Source: Mesorhizobium sp. CAU 1732
Lineage (GTDB): Bacteria; Pseudomonadota; Alphaproteobacteria; Rhizobiales; Rhizobiaceae
NCBI RefSeq assembly: GCF_039888675.1
Contig: NZ_JBDQQR010000001.1
Span: 1,612,001-1,676,000 of the forward strand
Direction: 5' to 3'
Length of the DNA stretch: 64,000 bases
Shown: in pieces, positions 25,678 to 33,521 of the stretch
Numbering within the stretch: position 1 is the stretch's first letter
Layout of the letters: the number at the start of each line of letters is the position of its first letter
Program-made: the position numbers and the translations under genes
The notes under the pieces: generated by a model
The model's input: only the letters and a program-made list of their open reading frames with translations
Database searches by the model: none
What the model was told of the DNA's origin: nothing

Positions 25678-27180
25678 CTACTGGAACGCGGTCTCGGAGA
25701 AGCTGCGCAGCTTGCGCGAGTGCAGACGCTCCGGCGGCATCTCGGCAAGCTTCTCGACCGCGCGGATACCGATGGTCAGATGCTGGGCCACCTGCCGCTT
25801 GTAGAACTCGGTCGCCATGCCGGGCAGCTTCAACTCGCCATGCAGGGGCTTGTCCGAGACGCACAGAAGCGTGCCGTAGGGAACGCGGAAGCGGAAGCCG
25901 TTGGCGGCGATCGTGGCGGATTCCATGTCGAGCGCGATGGCGCGCGATTGCGACAGACGCTGGACCGGGCCGCGCTGCTCGCGCAGTTCCCAGTTGCGGT
26001 TGTCGATCGTGGCGACGGTTCCCGTGCGCATGATCCGCTTCAGATCGTAGCCCGAGAGCCCGGTGACCTCGGCCACCGCCTCCTGCAGCGCGACCTGGAT
26101 TTCCGCAAGCGCCGGGATCGGCACCCACACCGGCAAATCGTCGTCCAGCACGTGGTCCTCGCGCACATAGGCATGCGCCAGCACGTAGTCGCCCAGCGCC
26201 TGCGTGTTGCGCAGGCCGGCGCAGTGGCCCAGCATCAGCCAGGCGTGCGGGCGAAGAACCGCGATGTGATCGGTGATCGTCTTGGCGTTGGAGGGACCGA
26301 CGCCGATATTCACCATCGTGATGCCGGAGTGGCCGGGCTTGGTGAGGTGATAGGCCGGCATCTGCGGCATGCGCGTCAGCGTCGCGCCGTCATGCGGCAT
26401 GGTTTCGCCGGCGTTGGTCGTGACGTTGCCCGGCTCGATGAAGCTCTCATAGCCGCCGCCGCCATTGGCCATCAGATCGCGTGCGAAGACGCAGAACTCG
26501 TCGATGTAGAACTGGTAGTTCGTGAACAGGACGAAGTTCTGGAAATGGCTCGGGCTGGTCGCCGTGTAATGGGCAAGCCGGTGCAGCGAATAGTCGATGC
26601 GCTGCGCGGTGAACGGCGCCAGCGGCATCGGATCGCCGGGAAACGGCTCGAACGTGCCGTTGGCGATGTGGTCGTCGGTGCCGTTCAGGTCCGGCACGTC
26701 GAAGAGATCGCGCAGCGGCCGCTGGATGCGGTCCGCAACCGATGCGTCCACATGCGTGCCTTCGAGAAACGCGAAGTGCACGGGAATCGGCGTTTCCGAC
26801 TCTCCCACCGTCACGGGCACGCCGTGATTGCGCATCAGGAGCTTCAACTGGTCGAGCAGATAGCTCTCGAACAGGTCGGGGCGGGTGATCGTCGTCGCAT
26901 AGTGGCCGGGAGCCGGCATATGCCCGTAGGCCAGGCGCGAGTCGATCTGCGTGTAGGACGACGTGGAGACCCCGACCTCGGGGTAGAACGCGCGGTAGCG
27001 GCGCTGCTGGTCGTTGCCTTTGCCGAGATCGTTGAAGCGGTCGCGAAGAAACGCGGTGTTGCGCTCATAGAGCGACTTCAGGGCGTCGACGGCTTCCTGC
27101 GCGTCAGTGAAGCTCTGGCGGGCGTATGGCTCCGGCGTCGAGACAGATTCGATGGGGGATGGGTAGATTCGCTTTTCCAT
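25678..27180 (-). CDS. amn: AMP nucleosidase
   Basis: A 500-residue enzyme that splits AMP into adenine and ribose 5-phosphate and so adjusts adenylate pools. The N-terminal AMP nucleosidase regulatory domain (about 20-180) is followed by the phosphorylase-fold catalytic domain (about 270-490), with segments such as TMVNIGVGPSNAKTITDH, MLGHCAGLRNTQ and IALDMESATIAANGF (Asp/Glu purine site). Length fits the proteobacterial family. The gene is alone on its transcript or followed by the nuclease-fold gene 67 bp downstream. Confidence 0.96.
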   Translation of the reverse strand: MEKRIYPSPIESVSTPEPYARQSFTDAQEAVDALKSLYERNTAFLRDRFNDLGKGNDQQRRYRAFYPEVGVSTSSYTQIDSRLAYGHMPAPGHYATTITRPDLFESYLLDQLKLLMRNHGVPVTVGESETPIPVHFAFLEGTHVDASVADRIQRPLRDLFDVPDLNGTDDHIANGTFEPFPGDPMPLAPFTAQRIDYSLHRLAHYTATSPSHFQNFVLFTNYQFYIDEFCVFARDLMANGGGGYESFIEPGNVTTNAGETMPHDGATLTRMPQMPAYHLTKPGHSGITMVNIGVGPSNAKTITDHIAVLRPHAWLMLGHCAGLRNTQALGDYVLAHAYVREDHVLDDDLPVWVPIPALAEIQVALQEAVAEVTGLSGYDLKRIMRTGTVATIDNRNWELREQRGPVQRLSQSRAIALDMESATIAANGFRFRVPYGTLLCVSDKPLHGELKLPGMATEFYKRQVAQHLTIGIRAVEKLAEMPPERLHSRKLRSFSETAFQ

Positions 27181-27274
27181 GACCCACTATAGAGACTTGG
27201 TCATGACGTTTCGAGGGGGAGCATCCCCGATTTCGGCTTGAATCAGTTTCACGATCGCAGGTGGTGGTCGCGGC

Positions 27275-27472
27275 TCAGGCGCGGCGAAGCCCGGCGATCA
27301 GAACGATGCCCGCACCGCTGACGCGCTCCATGCTCTGCACGATGATCGTGTCCGAAGACGCCTCCACGGCCTGCATGGCGATGAGCGGAGCGAACAGGGC
27401 CGCGGTGAGAAGCGCAACGCGGGGCAGGGCGCGGATGAGGCCGAAGCGGCTATGTGTCGGGCGGTGCGTCAT
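27275..27472 (-). CDS. Short hypothetical membrane/secreted protein (65 aa)
   Basis: A 65-codon frame starting MTHRPTHSRFGLIRALPRVALL and continuing with a hydrophobic stretch (ALLTAALFAPLIAMQ) like a signal sequence or single helix. The mature end holds no recognised motif. It lies 22 bp after a second short secreted-type frame on the same strand, with which it probably forms a small transcription unit. Coding status is uncertain. Confidence 0.4.
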   Translation of the reverse strand: MTHRPTHSRFGLIRALPRVALLTAALFAPLIAMQAVEASSDTIIVQSMERVSGAGIVLIAGLRRA

Positions 27473-27494
27473 TTCGGGTCCAGTTCGTGTGTTG

Positions 27495-27662
27495 CTAGCG
27501 CTGCGCGCCAAGGGCGCATGAAAAGAGCTTGCCTGCGTCGCATGCCGAATGGTGGCTGTTGTAGGCGTAGGACGGGCGGCTCTTCTCGGCCACGAGAACG
27601 GCGAGGCCCATTCCGAAGATGGTCACCAGCAGGCATACGATCGTGAAGCGGCGGGCCAGCAT
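27495..27662 (-). CDS. Very short secreted or membrane peptide (55 aa)
   Basis: Reading the minus strand gives MLARRFTIVCLLVTIFGMG, then LAVLVAEKSRPSYAYNSHHSA and CDAGKLFSCALGAQR before the stop. There is a basic start, one hydrophobic helix (residues about 7-25) and a polar tail with two cysteines spaced eight apart (C41 and C49 region). GAGGGAGA lies 9 bases before the ATG, which is good support for translation. No homologue is recognised. The two cysteines suggest a periplasmic disulfide or metal contact, but that is speculation. Confidence 0.5.
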   Translation of the reverse strand: MLARRFTIVCLLVTIFGMGLAVLVAEKSRPSYAYNSHHSACDAGKLFSCALGAQR

Positions 27663-27831
27663 GTGTTTCGTCTCCCTCAGTCTTGACAGGAGATTGCCGC
27701 AATTGCCCTGAACCGACCCTGAGAGGGCCGTTCATCTGCGGTTCAGGGTGGTAAACGCCGATAAATCAAGTCACTGTGAGCGAACCCTGCTGGAGACTGG
27801 CAGGTCGACTGTGTTTCGGGGGAAGTTGCGC

Positions 27832-28131
27832 ATGCATCAGGCGATCACGCTTTCGGTTCTGATCGTTCTCTCGCTGATCCTTCTGTCCCCGGCGGCCGCC
27901 GCTGCGGCGTCAGACGGAAACTGGGGCCGCGGAGTGGGGCTCCTGATCGGCCCGATCCTGTTCTCCTATCTCGCCACCGCGCTCGTCTACTATCCGGCCA
28001 GGTTTTTTAGTGGCGCGGGCGCAGTGGCCGGGTTCGCAAAGACCAGGCTGCACTATGTCGGGCTGGTGGTGGGGCTTCTTGCGGTGTTTGGCCAGGTCGG
28101 GCGCATGGTTGCCCAAAGCGGTTCCGCATGA
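27832..28131 (+). CDS. Small membrane protein (99 aa)
   Basis: A signal-like or first membrane helix (LSVLIVLSLILLSPAAAAAAS) is followed by two further helices (GVGLLIGPILFSYLATALVYY and YVGLVVGLLAVFGQVGRMV). GGGGGAAG lies seven bases before the ATG. The final codons and the TGA stop come from a copy of a dispersed repeat (28113-28143), so the C-terminus may have been remodelled by repeat insertion. Function is unknown. Confidence 0.65.
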   Translation: MHQAITLSVLIVLSLILLSPAAAAAASDGNWGRGVGLLIGPILFSYLATALVYYPARFFSGAGAVAGFAKTRLHYVGLVVGLLAVFGQVGRMVAQSGSA

Positions 28132-28143
28132 GGTGGAATCGCT
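28113..28143. repeat. Dispersed repeat block, copy 1
   Basis: The 30-bp block begins CAAAGCGGTTCCG, continues ATGAGGTGGAATCGCT, and recurs at 29782-29815 with one mismatch. Both copies are directly followed by RIME-like sequence, so the block seems to be one module of a larger mosaic element. This copy contains the stop codon of the 99-residue membrane protein. Confidence 0.65.
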
Positions 28144-28150
28144 GCTTGCG

Positions 28151-28286
28151 AAACACCCCCTCCATCACTTCGTGGTTCCCCTCCCCCATGAAAATGGGGG
28201 AGGATCCAGGTAGCGATTGTCCGCGGCCTCGGATCCTCCCCTGCGAAGCGGGGGAGGGGGACCACGAAGTGGTGGAGGGGGTGTTT
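28151..28286. repeat. RIME-like long palindrome
   Basis: The left arm starting AAACACCCCCTCCATCACTT pairs with the right arm ending GGTGGAGGGGGTGTTT; arms of about 55 bp flank a short unique centre (AGGTAGCGATTGTCCGCGGC). Each arm also holds its own hairpin. Such an element could fold as an RNA and end both flanking transcripts, since it lies between two genes facing each other. Confidence 0.75.
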
Positions 28287-28354
28287 CGGTAGAAGCCTGA
28301 CTTAGAAACGATAAAAGGCCGGCGGCATGGCCCCGGCCTCTCGCAGTCTCGGAG

Positions 28355-28693
28355 CTACTGGCGCTTCCAGTTCTGCGTGCGGCAGAACACCACCGCCACG
28401 CATCCCTGCATCGCCAGCGCGTTGCCCTTGAGCGTCGCGTTGCCCGAATAGGTCTTGTCGTCGGCGGGGTCCGTGATGGTGCCCTTGTATTTGCCGTCGC
28501 CATTGGGGCTCATCTGGCCGATGCGCTTGCCATTATGTTCGCCGCTGCGCAGCGTGATGGTGAAACCGCCGCCGGATCCGGCGATCTGGGCCGTCGCCCC
28601 GCTATCCGTCCTCCAATTGCCTTCGATCGGGTCGGCCTGAGCTATCCCGGCCAGCATGAAGCTCGCCGCAGCGAGCGTAACTATACGAAGCAT
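28355..28693 (-). CDS. DUF2147 domain periplasmic protein
   Basis: A 112-residue protein with a signal peptide (MLRIVTLAAASFMLAGIAQA, cleavage before DPIEG) and one DUF2147 domain. That domain's opening pattern PIEGNWRT and closing pattern GCVAVVFCRTQNWKR are both visible, with a Cys pair near the C-terminus likely forming a disulfide. Proteins of this family are small periplasmic beta-barrels of unknown role. It is divergent from the Sel1-like gene across a 437-bp region. Confidence 0.85.
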   Translation of the reverse strand: MLRIVTLAAASFMLAGIAQADPIEGNWRTDSGATAQIAGSGGGFTITLRSGEHNGKRIGQMSPNGDGKYKGTITDPADDKTYSGNATLKGNALAMQGCVAVVFCRTQNWKRQ

Positions 28694-29130
28694 GTGGTTC
28701 CTCCCGTCCGGCGTCTCCCGATTGCGCAGTGCCGGACTATCGCCTTACGCAAACGTAAGCGTAATCCAACTTTCGGTGGCTTGGAAGAGACCTTGCGACA
28801 TCCTCGAAACGGCTTTCGCGGTTGCCGCAGATCGCGATTTTCAGCGTGAAATCCGCGCTCGTCAAAATTCGTCGCTGGACTCGTGGTTATCAAAGGCTTT
28901 CCCCGGGCCGGCAGAATTTTCGACGAATTTTCGTCAAAAGCCGAGCAATGCGCGGACTCCTATCCTTAACGAAATCCGAGCTTTACCTCTTGTTTTAGTT
29001 TTGTTTTCCGCAAATTAAGCACGCCATTTAACGACGGATTCAAGCCTCCCCGGCATCCTGTGAAGCATCGGATCACACAGCGAGACGCACCGGAAAACCG
29101 GCTCTCGGGACAGAAGCAGGGGACAGACAA
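28694..29130. other. Divergent intergenic region with a CTTACG/CGTAAG palindrome
   Basis: This gene-free stretch separates the DUF2147 and Sel1-like genes. It contains CTTACG-CAAA-CGTAAG (28743-28758), a perfect 6-bp-arm inverted repeat 50 bp before the DUF2147 start, which could be an operator, and a relatively AT-rich segment at about 28960-29020. No RNA gene is recognised. Confidence 0.4.
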
Positions 29131-29388
29131 ATGGCTCGTTTTGACATGCTTGAAGCCGGCATCGGCTCCACCGCCCAGGCGGAAATCCTGTTCGAACTCG
29201 GACTGATGTACGCCACCGGCCGCGATTGCGACACCGACCTGGTCGCGGCGCACAAATGGTTCAACATCGCCGCCATCAAGGGCTCCGAGCGCGCTGCCGA
29301 ACTGCGCTCCGAACTCTCGGCCACGATGAGCAAGACGGACATCGCCAAGGCGCTGCGCGAAGCCCGCGAATGGATGACGGTTCACTAA
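29131..29388 (+). CDS. Single Sel1-repeat-like protein (85 aa)
   Basis: An 85-residue soluble protein with one complete Sel1/TPR-like helix pair: AEILFELGLMYATGRDCDTD then LVAAHKWFNIAAIKGSERAA, the ALYELGLMYxxGxGVxxDxxxAxxWFxxAA pattern. A helical C-terminus follows (ALREAREWMTVH). Small proteins of this kind are widespread in rhizobia, with no assigned role. A weak GGGGACAG precedes the start. No partner is encoded nearby. Confidence 0.8.
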   Translation: MARFDMLEAGIGSTAQAEILFELGLMYATGRDCDTDLVAAHKWFNIAAIKGSERAAELRSELSATMSKTDIAKALREAREWMTVH

Positions 29389-29407
29389 GAAACCGCTCCA
29401 GACTGAA

Positions 29408-29720
29408 TACCGGGAAAACCACCGGGGGGACTGCAAGAACGAGCGGGCCGCAATGACGGTTCGCCGCAAACAGGGACGGCAAGGCTTTTGGCGCGGGGGC
29501 GCAAGGGCGATACCGGGGAAAACCACCGGGGGGACTGCAAGAACGAGCGAGCCGCGATGACGGCCCGCCGCAAACAGGGACGGCGAGGCTTTTGGCGCGG
29601 GGGCGCAAGGGCGATAGCCGGGGAAAACCACCGGGGGGACTGCAAGAACGAGCGAGCCGCGATGACGGTTCGCCGCAAACAGGGACGGCAAGGCTTTTGG
29701 CGCGGGGGGCGCAAGGGCGA
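29408..29720. repeat. Three tandem copies of a 103-106 bp unit
   Basis: Units start at 29408, 29511 and 29615 and measure 103, 104 and 106 bp. Each contains AACCACCGGGGGGACTGCAA near its start, CGCCGCAAACAGGGACGG in the middle and GGCTTTTGGCGCGGGGG near its end. They differ at about ten positions and by small indels in G runs. The unit length is not a multiple of three, so it is not a repeated protein domain. There are no unique spacers. Confidence 0.9.
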
Positions 29721-29781
29721 TAGCCAGGGCATCAAGGCCGCGACCGGAGCATAAGCCGGCGCGGCCTTCGCTATTTCGAAC

Positions 29782-29815
29782 ACCAAAGCGGTTCCGGATG
29801 AGGTGGAATCGCTTT
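29782..29815. repeat. Dispersed repeat block, copy 2
   Basis: A second copy of the block CAAAGCGGTTCCG plus GATGAGGTGGAATCGCT seen at 28113-28143, here also followed by RIME-like sequence. Confidence 0.6.
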
Positions 29816-29839
29816 TGACCGAACCCCCAACCGCCTTCG

Positions 29840-29985
29840 GCGGTCCTGGGGGCGAGCCGCTTGTCCCGCCCATCCTTCGGACCCCCGCTTCGCAGGGGAG
29901 GAACCAGCGTAGCGGCCGTCCGCAACCTCGATCCTCCCCCACCTGTGGGGGAGGGGGACCACGACGTGGTGGAGGGGGTGTTCCG
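29840..29985. repeat. RIME-like mosaic element
   Basis: The right half (about 29932-29985: GATCCTCCCC, a hairpin, then GGACCACGACGTGGTGGAGG) is the right arm of the palindrome at 28.2 kb. The left half (CGCCCATCCTTCGGACCCCC) is instead the inverted form of the module inside the repeat at 24.5 kb. The element is therefore built from parts of two others. It ends just before the stop of mccA. Confidence 0.65.
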
Positions 29986-30002
29986 GTATAACTTGAAACG
30001 CT

Positions 30003-31970
30003 CTAGCCGAGCAGGCTTGCGGGCTTTGCCTCTTCGATCTCCTCAAAGCGCACCAGCACCGTGCCGTCGGTCACCTGCGCGCCTTCCGACGCGATCTCGG
30101 CGATGACCCCGTCATGCGGCGCGGCGATCGTATGCTCCATCTTCATGGCTTCGAGCACCAGCAGCGGCTGGCCCTTCTCGACCGTCTCGCCGACAGCGGC
30201 GCGCACGACCTTCACCAACCCCGGCATAGGCGCCCGCAAGGCGTCGCTGCCGCCGGATGCGGCCTCGGCCAGCGCGAACGGGTCCGCGACCGTGAAGGTG
30301 TGGCTCGCCGTGCCGGAAAACACCGTGACATGGCCGGGCCAGCGCGCGGTCGGCAGGCGCGACGGCGCGATCCGCGTGCCCTCGACACCATCCCCGAAGC
30401 GCAAGTCGACATTGCCGTTGGCAGCGACGCTCAGCCGGAACGTGACAGTCTCGTCCCCGACGCCCAGGCGGATGCGCTTGGGCGTGGCGTGGAAATGCGC
30501 GTAGCCCGCCAGCGACGACCAGGGATCGGCCGCGTTGCGGTCGGCCGCGATGTCGGCTGCGGCGATCGCGGCCGCCGCCAGATGCGCGGACTGCGGTTCG
30601 GCAAGCGCCGTGAGCGCATCCTGCTTGCGCGCGATCAGCCCCGTATCGACGTCGCCTGCCGCGAAATCCGCATCGGCCGCCAGCGCCGCCAGGAAGGCGG
30701 TGTTGACCACGGACCCCGCAATCTGCGTGTCCGCCAGCGCCTCGCTTAAGAGATCGAGCGCCGCCTTGCGGTTTGCGCCATGGGTGACGAGCTTGGCGAT
30801 CATCGGATCGTAGAAGGGCGAGATCGCATCGCCGGCGCGAACGCCGGTTTCGACGCGGATGCCCGGACCTTCGGGAAAGCGCAGGTGATGCAGCGTGCCG
30901 ATCGCCGGCAGGAAACCCTTGGCCGCATCCTCGGCATAGAGCCGCGCCTCGAAGGCGTGTCCGTCGAGCGAGATCTGGTCCTGCGTCTTGGGCAGGGGCT
31001 CGCCCGCCGCGACGCGCAACTGCCATTCGACCAGATCGACGCCCGTCACCATCTCGGTCACCGGATGCTCGACCTGCAGCCGCGTGTTCATTTCCATGAA
31101 CCAGAACCGGTCGGGCTTGAGGCCATCCGAGGCATCGACGATGAACTCGATCGTGCCGGCGCCCGAATAGGAAATCGCCTGCGCGGCCTTCACCGCCGCA
31201 TCGGTCATCGCCGCGCGCATCGCGTCGGTCATGCCGGGGGCGGGCGCCTCCTCGATGACCTTCTGGTGGCGGCGCTGGGCCGAGCAGTCGCGCTCGAACA
31301 GGTGCACGACGTTGCCGTGCTTGTCGCCGAAGACCTGCACCTCGATATGGCGCGGCTTGTCGACATATTTCTCGACCAGAACCCGGTCGTCGCCGAACGA
31401 GGCCTTGGCCTCGCGCTTGGCGGATGCCAGCGCCTCGGGAAACGCGTCGGGATCGTCGACCTTGCGCATGCCCTTGCCGCCGCCGCCGGCGCGCGCCTTG
31501 ATGAGCACGGGATAGCCGATCTCGCGCGCCTTGGAGGCGAGGATGACGATCTCCTGGCCCTCGCCGTGATAGCCCGGAACGACCGGCACGCCGGCTTTCT
31601 CCATCAGCCGCTTGGCGGCGTCCTTCAGGCCCATCGCGCGGATGGCCGAGGCCGACGGTCCGATGAAGACGAGCCCGGCCGCCTCGACCGCATCGACGAA
31701 ATCGGGGTTTTCCGAAAGGAACCCGTAGCCCGGATGGATCGCCTCCGCGCCTGTCGCCTTCGCCGCCGCGATGATCCGCTCGGCGACGAGGTAGCTCTCA
31801 CCGACGGGCGAAGGCCCGATATGCACCGCCTCGTCGGCCATCTCCACGTGGAGCGCGCGTGCATCCGCGTCGGAGTAGACCGCGACGGTCGCAATGCCCA
31901 TCTTGCGCGCGGTGCGGATCACGCGGCACGCGATCTCGCCGCGATTGGCGATCAGGATTTTTGAAAACAT
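30003..31970 (-). CDS. mccA: Methylcrotonyl-CoA carboxylase, biotin-containing alpha subunit
   Basis: A 655-residue biotin carboxylase: N-terminal domain starting FSKILIANRGEIACRVIRTA, ATP-grasp domain with the glycine-rich loop KARAGGGGKGMR (about residues 158-170), biotin carboxylase C-terminal domain (about 335-440), a linker domain, and a biotinyl domain with the lysine in LEAMKMEHTI near residue 620. It carboxylates 3-methylcrotonyl-CoA in leucine breakdown with the beta subunit MccB. The mcc identity, instead of propionyl- or acetyl-CoA carboxylase, rests on the nearby ivd-mccB pair. GAGGAGG lies upstream of the ATG; the frame is open further upstream. It is separated from mccB by 5.7 kb of other genes. 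Confidence 0.9.
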   Translation of the reverse strand: MFSKILIANRGEIACRVIRTARKMGIATVAVYSDADARALHVEMADEAVHIGPSPVGESYLVAERIIAAAKATGAEAIHPGYGFLSENPDFVDAVEAAGLVFIGPSASAIRAMGLKDAAKRLMEKAGVPVVPGYHGEGQEIVILASKAREIGYPVLIKARAGGGGKGMRKVDDPDAFPEALASAKREAKASFGDDRVLVEKYVDKPRHIEVQVFGDKHGNVVHLFERDCSAQRRHQKVIEEAPAPGMTDAMRAAMTDAAVKAAQAISYSGAGTIEFIVDASDGLKPDRFWFMEMNTRLQVEHPVTEMVTGVDLVEWQLRVAAGEPLPKTQDQISLDGHAFEARLYAEDAAKGFLPAIGTLHHLRFPEGPGIRVETGVRAGDAISPFYDPMIAKLVTHGANRKAALDLLSEALADTQIAGSVVNTAFLAALAADADFAAGDVDTGLIARKQDALTALAEPQSAHLAAAAIAAADIAADRNAADPWSSLAGYAHFHATPKRIRLGVGDETVTFRLSVAANGNVDLRFGDGVEGTRIAPSRLPTARWPGHVTVFSGTASHTFTVADPFALAEAASGGSDALRAPMPGLVKVVRAAVGETVEKGQPLLVLEAMKMEHTIAAPHDGVIAEIASEGAQVTDGTVLVRFEEIEEAKPASLLG

Positions 31971-32085
31971 GATGTGGCCTCCTCGATAACCATCCATACA
32001 AGGCAATGCGGCGATTTCCACCCCTTTGCCGCGCGAAGAACTGTCTTTAAGGTCGCGAAAACCCGAAACCGACGACGAGGCGCGC

Positions 32086-32685
32086 GTGACACGGACTTTT
32101 CGACTGGGCCTTGCAGCGGCATCGCTCGCCGCGCTGACCACCACCGCAAGCGCCCAATGGCAGGCTGCCGAGCAGGTCGAGCACTACGCGATCTCCGGCA
32201 AATCCGGCATTGAGCTCTATCAATCGATCGGCGAGAACGGCCCGAAGGCGGGCATCGGCCGCGCGATCGCCTTCACCGATTTCAAGCTCCTGTGGTCGCG
32301 CGATTATCGCCCGCAGCCGGACGGCTCCTGCGTGCTCGCCACGGCGCGGCCGAGCCTCACCATCACCTACCGGCTGCCGAAACCGCGCGGCGACCTGCCC
32401 GAGCCGGTGCGCACCAACTGGAAAACCTTCATCGACGGCGTCACCGCGCACGAAAAGGTGCATGGCGAGATGATCGTCGACCTGGTCAAGGCGATCGAGG
32501 CCACCTCGATCGGCCTCTCGGCCCCCAACGACCCCGGCTGCCAGAAGGTCCGCGCCGAACTGCAGTCGCGCCTTGGCCCGCTCTCACAAGCCCAGCGCGC
32601 CAGAAGCCGCGACTTCGACCGCGCCGAGTTGAGCGAAGGCGGCAACGTGCACCAACTGGTGCTGAACCTGGCGAATGGCGGGTGA
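32086..32685 (+). CDS. DUF922 family secreted protein, putative Zn-dependent protease
   Basis: A 199-residue protein with a signal peptide (TRTFRLGLAAASLAALTTTASA, cleavage near AQ) and a DUF922 domain. A zinc-protease-like HExxH motif is seen as His122-Glu123-Lys-Val-His126 in TAHEKVHGEM. Cys pairs (around PDGSC and NDPGC) may form a disulfide. The start is a GTG with GACGAGG just upstream; an in-frame ATG lies 20 codons earlier but would leave a long charged leader before the signal sequence. Substrate and partners are unknown. It is divergent from mccA. Confidence 0.8.
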   Translation: MTRTFRLGLAAASLAALTTTASAQWQAAEQVEHYAISGKSGIELYQSIGENGPKAGIGRAIAFTDFKLLWSRDYRPQPDGSCVLATARPSLTITYRLPKPRGDLPEPVRTNWKTFIDGVTAHEKVHGEMIVDLVKAIEATSIGLSAPNDPGCQKVRAELQSRLGPLSQAQRARSRDFDRAELSEGGNVHQLVLNLANGG

Positions 32686-32729
32686 GCGGGCCTGCATCGC
32701 AAGTCAGGCTCCGGAAAGGTGTACGGCGA

Positions 32730-33281
32730 ATGACCACCGCATTGAGGCCCGCTCTTGGGCTGGCCCTTACGACGCTCATCGGCCCGGCGCTGGCCGAGGA
32801 GGTGATGACACCGCAGGAATTCTGCGCCGAACTGTTCGCTTCGGCCAAGGCTGACTGCCTTGCAGCAGCCGAACTCCTGACCGCGCCATCAGGCATGCCG
32901 CCGATCGGCGCGCTCTCGGTATTCGTCAGAGCCGACGACGGCGCGCTTTCGGTCGAGTACCGCCTCGACCGCGAATATCCCGCGGAGGATGTTTCAGTCG
33001 AGTGTGGCCCGGGCGATGCGATCGTGCTCCCCGCCGGCGCGGCCGTGCGCCTGCTCTTCACTTCGGTGGACGCCATCTACACCTTCGAGGCGCCGAATTA
33101 CGTGGAGCCGATCGACCTCGTGCCCGGCCGCGTGAATGAACGGCTGATCGAAACACCGGCGGAAGCAGGCGAGGCGAACGGCATGCTTCGAGCGGACAGG
33201 GACGGGGCGAAGACGACTGTGGAACTGCGCTTCATCACCAGCACCGAGGCGTTCGATCCGCAGACGGCTTGCGACGGCTAA
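32730..33281 (+). CDS. Secreted cupredoxin-fold protein resembling CoxII, without copper ligands
   Basis: A 183-residue protein with a signal sequence (MTTALRPALGLALTTLIGPA). Residues about 98-145 follow the cytochrome oxidase subunit II cupredoxin pattern: VLPAGAAVRLLFTSVDAIYT, then FEAPNY and IDLVPGRVNE, which matches the LPxGxxVRLxxTSxDVIHSFWVP...DAIPGRxN pattern of CoxII. The Cu-binding His of DVIHSF is Tyr117 here, and the CxxxC..H segment is replaced by GEANGMLRADR, so no CuA site can form. An N-terminal Cys pair (Cys32, Cys43) may make a disulfide. It lies 44 bp after the DUF922 gene. The CoxII relation is my reading from motif, not a search result. Confidence 0.65.
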   Translation: MTTALRPALGLALTTLIGPALAEEVMTPQEFCAELFASAKADCLAAAELLTAPSGMPPIGALSVFVRADDGALSVEYRLDREYPAEDVSVECGPGDAIVLPAGAAVRLLFTSVDAIYTFEAPNYVEPIDLVPGRVNERLIETPAEAGEANGMLRADRDGAKTTVELRFITSTEAFDPQTACDG

Positions 33282-33311
33282 AGCGTGAAGTGGCCGAGCG
33301 GGCGCGCTCTT

Positions 33312-33490
33312 CCTTCTCCCCGCTTGCGGGGAGAAGGTGGCACGAAGTGCCGGATGAGGGGCGGCACGAAGTTGTCCGGCGGTGGCTAATCCTGTGCCGG
33401 TTGCCCTTATCCTTCCGCAAAGACGTCCACCGTTCGCGCTGCCCCTCATCCGCCCTTCGGGCACCGTCTCCCCGTGAACGGGGAGAAGGG
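33312..33490. repeat. RIME-like palindrome, complete copy
   Basis: CCTTCTCCCCGCTTGCGGGG at the left pairs with CCCCGTGAACGGGGAGAAGG at the right; internal arms GTGCCGGATGAGGGGC and GCCCCTCATCCGCCCTTCGGGC also pair. About 50-bp arms surround an 80-bp centre. It lies between genes converging from both sides and could terminate both. Confidence 0.75.
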
Positions 33491-33521
33491 AAGTCAGCCC
33501 TATGGGCGCAGAAAGCGCCCT

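Noticed and set aside
29408..29720. Possible CRISPR array
   Set aside because: The units are 103-106 bp and directly adjacent, with no unique spacers and no cas genes nearby.
29488..29754. 88-codon plus-strand frame across the tandem repeat
   Set aside because: It is a consequence of the tandem repeat: the repeated units shift frame and the protein has no folded-domain character.
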